From NCBI GenBank assembly GCA_017446355.1, contig JAFSQZ010000193.1:1-27470 (forward strand): DNA of 27,470 nucleotides. The letters run 5' to 3'. The translations under genes were made by a program, and so were the position numbers. Below the pieces are notes generated by a model, which was not told the origin of the DNA, ran no database searches, and was given only the letters and a program-made list of their open reading frames with translations. This DNA is from Neisseriaceae bacterium (GTDB taxonomy: Bacteria; Pseudomonadota; Gammaproteobacteria; Burkholderiales; Neisseriaceae). Within the stretch, counting starts at the first letter, position 1, and each line of letters begins with the position of its first letter. This document shows, one piece after another, positions 23,801 through 27,470 of the stretch.

Positions 23801-23833
23801 TTTTTGTTCCTAAAAACGCTTAAAAAATAGCGC

Positions 23834-23862
23834 ATTTTGCCATTTTTAAGCACGTTAATCAA
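23834..23862 (-). promoter_or_regulatory. Candidate uup promoter
   Basis: On the minus strand TTGATT (23857-23862), 17-base spacer, CAAAAT (23834-23839). The -10 lies in the loop of an inverted repeat, GCTTAAAAAAT (23818-23828) with ATTTTTAAGC (23842-23851). The leader would be about 27 bases. Confidence 0.4.
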
Positions 23863-24013
23863 AGCGCGAAAACCTTTGTAAACTCCATATTGCTTTGATG
23901 ATGTTGCGTGAAATGAAAAAATATTTGTAAAACAATATGATGAGTTTATTTGTTCGGTGTTTAGGGTGGTGGTTAAAATGGTTAAGTGATGAACAATAAT
24001 GCGTTGGAACAAT

Positions 24014-24045
24014 AAAAACGCCCTAACATGATTTAGGACGTTTTT
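24014..24045 (-). terminator. Terminator after bamD (minus strand)
   Basis: AAAAACGCCCTAA (24014-24026) and TTAGGACGTTTTT (24033-24045). In minus-strand RNA the single mismatch becomes a G-U pair, giving a 13-bp stem ending in a U run; on the plus strand it is a C-A mismatch. It therefore fits termination of bamD. Confidence 0.75.
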
Positions 24046-24054
24046 AAAAGTGAT

Positions 24055-24069
24055 TTCAGGCAGCCTGAA
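24055..24069. repeat. DNA uptake word, full 15-bp form
   Basis: TTCAGGCAGCCTGAA between the bamD stop and its terminator. Confidence 0.85.
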
Positions 24070-24090
24070 AAGCGTTAATCCCATTAAACC

Positions 24091-24897
24091 TTATTTCCAA
24101 TAACGCCACCAAGGCATATCGTTTGCTTGCCAAGGTTTGGTTAAATAAGGGCTGTTGGGGAAGTTGGCTTGCAAAACACGAGTGGTGTCATCTTTTAATT
24201 GTGTGTTGCCCATTTGTTCGTAGGTATACACCATAATGGCCAAAGCTTCTTCCACGTGGCGCGTGTTTTGGTATTGACTGATGACACGTTGCGCACGATT
24301 GTTGGCAGCAAGATGTGCGCCACGTTTGGCATAATAGCGTGCGATGGAAATTTCGTGTCCACCCATTGCGTCCACTAATTTTGCCATACGCTCTGTGGCA
24401 TCTTTGGCGTATTTGCTTTGTGGATACTGGCGAACCAAACGTTCAAATTGTAAATAAGCGCGGCGATTGGCTTCTGGGTCGCGATCAGACCAGTCTTGCG
24501 AAGCCAGTTTATTTAAGAAAGATTTGTCTTCATCAAATAAAATCAAACCGCGTAAATAAAGGGCGTAATCCATATCCACACTGGCGGGGAAGTTTTTTTC
24601 AAAGCGTGCTAAATCAGCAAGGGCTTTGGCAGGTTCTTCCTGTTTATAATGTGCAAAAGCAGACTCTAATAAAGATTGTTCTGTGTAGCGTCCTTCAGAT
24701 TGACGCGCACGTAACAGTTCATAGAGTTCAATGGCTCGCGTATAATTGCCACTGTTTAACTCATTTCTCGCTTCATTATAAATTTCGGCAGCACTCCAAT
24801 TTTGTGTTAATTTTGCATTTTCACTGATGGTGCTGGTATTGGTGGAACAGGCAGCTAGGACGCTTGCCAAAGAAACAATTAAAAGAATTTTTTTCAT
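24091..24897 (-). CDS. bamD: Outer membrane assembly lipoprotein BamD (ComL)
   Basis: Essential lipoprotein of the BAM complex that folds beta-barrel proteins into the outer membrane; named ComL in Neisseria. The 268-residue product has a lipoprotein signal (MKKILLIVSLASVLAAC, lipobox LAAC with Cys17). A run of tetratricopeptide repeats follows, e.g. SAAEIYNEARNELNSGNYTR and LLESAFAHYKQEEPAKALAD, covering about 35-250. Length matches Neisseria ComL. The start ATG overlaps the rluD start on the opposite strand; AGAAAG lies 10 bases upstream, inside rluD. A terminator follows. Confidence 0.97.
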   Translation of the reverse strand: MKKILLIVSLASVLAACSTNTSTISENAKLTQNWSAAEIYNEARNELNSGNYTRAIELYELLRARQSEGRYTEQSLLESAFAHYKQEEPAKALADLARFEKNFPASVDMDYALYLRGLILFDEDKSFLNKLASQDWSDRDPEANRRAYLQFERLVRQYPQSKYAKDATERMAKLVDAMGGHEISIARYYAKRGAHLAANNRAQRVISQYQNTRHVEEALAIMVYTYEQMGNTQLKDDTTRVLQANFPNSPYLTKPWQANDMPWWRYWK

Positions 24898-26017
24898 GAA
24901 TAATACACTTTCTATTGAAAACGAACTAGATTATAACGATGATTTGCTTTTTACGGTAGAAGCAAGTGAACAGAAACCGATTTTATTTACTGTTCCATTG
25001 GATTTTGCAGGTATGCGTTTAGATGCTGCGTTGGCAAAATTGCTGCCTGAATATTCGCGCAGTCGTTTAAGCACGTGGATTAAAGATGGTTTTGTGTGGC
25101 TAAATGATGCAACCGTTTCTCCCAAACACAAATTGATTGGTGGTGAAAATTTACGTGTTTTGGTGCAACAAAGTGAAGAAAACCAAGCGTTTTTGCCTGA
25201 AAAGATACCGTTAAATATTGTGTATGAAGACGATGATGTCTTGGTGATTAACAAACCAGCAGGTTTGGTGGTACACCCAGCAGCGGGTAATTGGACAGGA
25301 ACTTTGCTCAATGGTTTATTGGCGTATGCAACGGAATTATCGCAAGTGCCGCGTGCAGGAATTGTGCATCGTTTAGACAAAGATACCAGTGGTTTAATGG
25401 TGGTTGCCAAAACGCTGCCTGCACAAAATCATTTGGTGCAACAATTGCAAAATCGCAGTGTTAAACGCATTTATCGCGCTGTGGCTGATGGTGTGGTGCC
25501 GTATGATGGCAAAATTGAAACCTTAATTGGTCGCGACCCACATAATCGTTTGAAAATGGCGGTTGTTAAATTTGGTGGTAAAGAAGCGATAACACACGTG
25601 AAAGTTTTGGAACGTTACGCAGCACACAGTTATATTGAATGCAGCTTGGAAACAGGGCGTACACATCAAATTCGTGTACATATGCGCGAAGCACGCCACC
25701 CTTTGTCTGGCGATCCTGTATACGGTAATCCACGTCATACTTGTTCAGAAACCGTTAAAGAAGTGGTTAAAAACTTAAAACGTCAAGCTTTACATGCTTA
25801 TCGTTTGAGTTTTATTCACCCAAAAACCGATGAATTGATGTCGTTTGAAACGCCTTTGCCTGATGATATGTATCATTTGTTGTCGGTTTTGCGTTTGGAA
25901 AGTGGTTTGGATTCTTCGTTGAGTAAAGAAACTGCGTGGCAAAATGAATGTGAAAACGATGACGAAGATTGGAATGAAGACGATTACGATGTGCAAACCG
26001 TTTATGTGCGCGATTAA
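24896..26017 (+). CDS. rluD: 23S rRNA pseudouridine synthase RluD
   Basis: Makes pseudouridines 1911, 1915 and 1917 in helix 69 of 23S rRNA, needed for normal ribosome assembly. The 373-residue product has an acidic N-terminal extension (1-25), an S4 RNA-binding domain (about 38-90), then the synthase domain with VVHPAAGNWTGTLLNGLL and the catalytic HRLDKDTSG, Asp161. LETGRTHQIRVHMRE follows. The very acidic tail (ENDDEDWNEDDYDV) is shared with Neisseria RluD as I recall it. ATG 24896 is chosen because it gives the Neisseria-type start; a longer frame from 24827 would run back through antisense bamD. Divergent from bamD with overlapping start codons. Confidence 0.95.
   Translation: MNNTLSIENELDYNDDLLFTVEASEQKPILFTVPLDFAGMRLDAALAKLLPEYSRSRLSTWIKDGFVWLNDATVSPKHKLIGGENLRVLVQQSEENQAFLPEKIPLNIVYEDDDVLVINKPAGLVVHPAAGNWTGTLLNGLLAYATELSQVPRAGIVHRLDKDTSGLMVVAKTLPAQNHLVQQLQNRSVKRIYRAVADGVVPYDGKIETLIGRDPHNRLKMAVVKFGGKEAITHVKVLERYAAHSYIECSLETGRTHQIRVHMREARHPLSGDPVYGNPRHTCSETVKEVVKNLKRQALHAYRLSFIHPKTDELMSFETPLPDDMYHLLSVLRLESGLDSSLSKETAWQNECENDDEDWNEDDYDVQTVYVRD
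24930..24935 (-). promoter_or_regulatory. Candidate bamD -10 element inside rluD
   Basis: A perfect TATAAT on the minus strand, 32 bases before the bamD start and within codons 12-14 of rluD. No clear -35 is at 16-18 bases. Any bamD promoter must lie within the rluD coding sequence. Confidence 0.4.
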
Positions 26018-26068
26018 ATGGATTGTTTTTGGATTAACGTGTTAAGTGAGAAAGTTTTGCACAGTCTG

Positions 26069-26152
26069 AAACCTTTGCAAAACCTACTATTTAAATAAAA
26101 ATGAAACGCCGTAGGGTGATTTTTTATTCATAGTTAGGTTTTGCAAAGGTTT
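26069..26152. repeat. MITE-like inverted repeat, possibly also a bidirectional terminator
   Basis: AAACCTTTGCAAAACCTA (26069-26086) and TAGGTTTTGCAAAGGTTT (26135-26152) are perfect 18-bp inverted arms around 48 AT-rich bases. It lies between the convergent rluD and transglycosylase genes. Size and long perfect ends look like a small non-coding mobile element; no clear target duplication is seen. Partial copies of the end word occur elsewhere in the window. Confidence 0.6.
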
Positions 26153-26169
26153 TCAATTTTTAACATCTA

Positions 26170-26184
26170 TTCAGGCTGCCTGAA
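26170..26184. repeat. DNA uptake word, full 15-bp form
   Basis: TTCAGGCTGCCTGAA between the MITE-like repeat and the transglycosylase stop codon. Confidence 0.85.
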
Positions 26185-26222
26185 AGGTTTGTAAAAACGT
26201 CATTATGTTGTGGCGAGTTTGA

Positions 26223-26828
26223 TTAAGCTTGCCATTGCCAACGGTTTTGCCACGCGCCAAGAACGGCGTTGGGATATTTGTTGCTGCCTAGACTGCCATT
26301 GTATCGCGCAAGGGCGCGTGTGATGTTGTTGTTTTCTAGGTTGTTGTAGTGGCGCAAAATGGTGCAGCCGTAGCGCAAATTGGTGCGCACATCAAATAAG
26401 TTGTGTGTTTCGTTGCCAATGTAGCGTTGCCAAAAGGGCATTACTTGCATTAAGCCTTTTGCGCCAACATTGCTGATGGCATATTGACGAAAACCACTTT
26501 CTACTTCTATTAAACCGAGAATTAACTGTGGATTGAGATCAGCGCGGGCGGCTTCGTATTGGATTTGTATCAATAGTCGGCGACGATACAATTCATCATC
26601 AATAAATCGTGTTAATCGTACAGACATATCGTTTAGCCAACGTTGTCCGTCAGCAGCGCGTTGAAAAACCAAACGTGCAGGTGAGGCGTTTTCTACTGAT
26701 TGTCGCATTACGCTGGCAACATCATCAGATAAAGTTTCTTCACGTTGTGCGCCTGCGTGTAAGAATGTGGGTAATATTAAGCTGCCTGAAAGTAGAAGCT
26801 GGCGGCGCGATAGGGTAATGTGTTTCAT
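26223..26828 (-). CDS. Lytic transglycosylase, SLT domain, exported
   Basis: Predicted to cleave peptidoglycan between MurNAc and GlcNAc in the periplasm. The 201-residue product starts with a signal peptide that contains SRRQLLLSG, a twin-arginine-like motif followed by a modest hydrophobic stretch and an AGA site near residue 27. A goose-lysozyme-type SLT domain fills the C-terminal half: LIEVESGFRQYAISNVGAKG with catalytic Glu110, the GLMQVMPFW block, and ALARYNGSLGSNKYPNAVL. Compact compared with Slt70 and lacking extra binding domains. It starts 3 bases after the purN stop, so it is co-transcribed. A partial uptake word (about 26781) encodes part of the signal peptide. Tat versus Sec export is not settled by sequence. 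Confidence 0.9.
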   Translation of the reverse strand: MKHITLSRRQLLLSGSLILPTFLHAGAQREETLSDDVASVMRQSVENASPARLVFQRAADGQRWLNDMSVRLTRFIDDELYRRRLLIQIQYEAARADLNPQLILGLIEVESGFRQYAISNVGAKGLMQVMPFWQRYIGNETHNLFDVRTNLRYGCTILRHYNNLENNNITRALARYNGSLGSNKYPNAVLGAWQNRWQWQA

Positions 26829-26831
26829 AAT

Positions 26832-27458
26832 TTAAGCCAGTAATTTTAGCTTGGCATCGCAAGCATTGGTTTTGATGACGCGTTTGCCTTGAATGTTCAG
26901 GCTGCCTGAAACAAAATCAGCAACAGCTTGTGGAAACAAAATGTGTTCCACTGTTAATACACGCGCAGCCAGTGTTTCTTCGTTGTCATCGTCTAAAATG
27001 GGGACAACGCCTTGTGCAATAATCGGACCGTTGTCTAATTCTGCGGTAACAAAGTGAATGGTACAGCCTGCGATGCGACAACCTTCGTCTATTGCGCGTT
27101 GATGGGTGTGTAAACCTGTGAACGCTGGCAAAAGTGATGGGTGAATGTTGATGCAACGGTTGGCATAATGTTGACAAAATGCTGGAGTGAGAATGCGCAT
27201 AAAGCCCGCTAACACAACCAAGTCTGGCGCAAATTGGTCAATCAATGTCATCATTGCTTGGTCAAATGCTTCGCGACTGGAATAGTCTTTGTGATTTAAG
27301 GCAGCAACAGGAATGTCGTGTTCAGCTGCCCAAGTTAAACCAGCGGCATTGGGGTTGTTGGACAATACTGCTGCAATTTTTGCGTTGGGAATATTGGCGT
27401 TTACAATGGCTTGCATATTGCTGCCACGTCCTGAAATTAAGATAACGATGTTTTTCAT
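26832..27458 (-). CDS. purN: Phosphoribosylglycinamide formyltransferase PurN
   Basis: Transfers a formyl group from 10-formyl-tetrahydrofolate to GAR in purine synthesis. The 208-residue product has the start motif ILISGRGSNMQA, and the catalytic triad positions N104 and H106 in INIHPSLLPAF and D142 in ELDNGPI, matching E. coli N106/H108/D144. ATG 27458 gives the usual MKNIVILISG start; only 12 upstream bases are in the window, so its promoter and binding site cannot be judged. A full uptake word lies near the 3' end (26896-26910). First visible gene of a two-gene unit with the lytic transglycosylase; no functional reason for the pairing is apparent. Confidence 0.97.
   Translation of the reverse strand: MKNIVILISGRGSNMQAIVNANIPNAKIAAVLSNNPNAAGLTWAAEHDIPVAALNHKDYSSREAFDQAMMTLIDQFAPDLVVLAGFMRILTPAFCQHYANRCINIHPSLLPAFTGLHTHQRAIDEGCRIAGCTIHFVTAELDNGPIIAQGVVPILDDDNEETLAARVLTVEHILFPQAVADFVSGSLNIQGKRVIKTNACDAKLKLLA
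26896..26910. repeat. DNA uptake word, full 15-bp form
   Basis: TTCAGGCTGCCTGAA inside purN; on the coding strand it reads as SGSLN. Confidence 0.85.
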
Positions 27459-27470
27459 AATGATATGGAA

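Larger units (their letters stand above)
23801..24090. other. Gene-free 290-base gap between uup and bamD
   Basis: Holds the uup promoter region and its inverted repeat, an AAAACCTTTGTAAAC word at 23869-23883, the bamD terminator (24014-24045) and an uptake word (24055-24069). I see no RNA gene and no convincing small gene; the minus-strand frame crossing it runs through all these elements. Confidence 0.6.

Noticed and set aside
23797..24084. A 95-codon minus-strand frame between bamD and uup
   Set aside because: It runs through an uptake word, the bamD terminator, the uup promoter and an inverted repeat, and has no binding site or recognisable protein features.
24315..24827. A 170-codon plus-strand frame antisense to bamD
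   Set aside because: It mirrors the third-position pattern of bamD, has no binding site, and its translation looks like no known protein.
1..27470. The near-palindromic TTCAGGC(A/T)GCCTGAA words as operators of one transcription factor
   Set aside because: They occur inside conserved coding sequences and after genes as often as before them, in the pattern of neisserial uptake words.
1..27470. CRISPR array
   Set aside because: The repeated 15-bp words are irregularly spaced by hundreds of bases and have no uniform spacers; no cas genes are present.

Overview
The window is chromosomal DNA of a Neisseriaceae bacterium with about 40% GC. It is saturated with a DNA-uptake-like word: at least 14 perfect 15-bp copies of TTCAGGC(A/T)GCCTGAA and about 30 shorter copies. 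Most of the one-sided copies read GCTGCCTGAA. That matches the uptake-sequence dialect described for Simonsiella (AG-simDUS) rather than the Neisseria ATGCCGTCTGAA. Gene content (a PenA-type FtsI, a one-helix FtsK with a long linker, monomeric Icd, ComL/BamD back to back with RluD) agrees with a Simonsiella/Alysiella/Kingella relative. Nearly every gene is housekeeping, so this is mostly ordinary core chromosome.

Left part (1-4800): the front of the dcw cell-wall/division cluster, with the 3' part of rsmH, then ftsL, ftsI (penA) and murE. The cluster stops at a strong terminator after murE instead of continuing into murF/mraY. Then (4800-9230) come pnp with its own promoter and a leader hairpin, a cytochrome b561 gene, and gltX.

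A short minus-strand gene at 9227-9856 is a foreign-looking patch. It is about 50% GC, has no uptake words, and resembles part of a giant phage/mobile-element 'polyvalent' protein. Core genes resume with mntP (Mn export), serS, ftsK, icd, and an overlapping pabB-pabC pair for p-aminobenzoate.

The most interesting part is on the minus strand at 19605-21767. It is a tightly packed three-gene operon of an RtcB-type RNA ligase (TTG start), an unrecognised 116-aa protein, and the release-factor homologue PrfH. RtcB and PrfH are known to act together: PrfH frees ribosomes whose 16S rRNA decoding centre has been cut, and RtcB reseals the RNA. The middle protein overlaps rtcB by 8 nt and ends 5 nt before prfH, so it is a candidate new component. 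The operon is AT-rich, carries no uptake words, and lies 116 bp downstream of uup, an ABC-F ATPase gene on the same strand.

Right part (23800-27458): bamD and rluD diverge from start codons that overlap on opposite strands. A MITE-like inverted repeat follows rluD, then a purN-lytic transglycosylase pair on the minus strand. Inverted pairs of uptake words, or simple hairpins with T runs, close most transcription units. I saw no tRNA, rRNA, CRISPR array or complete insertion sequence.
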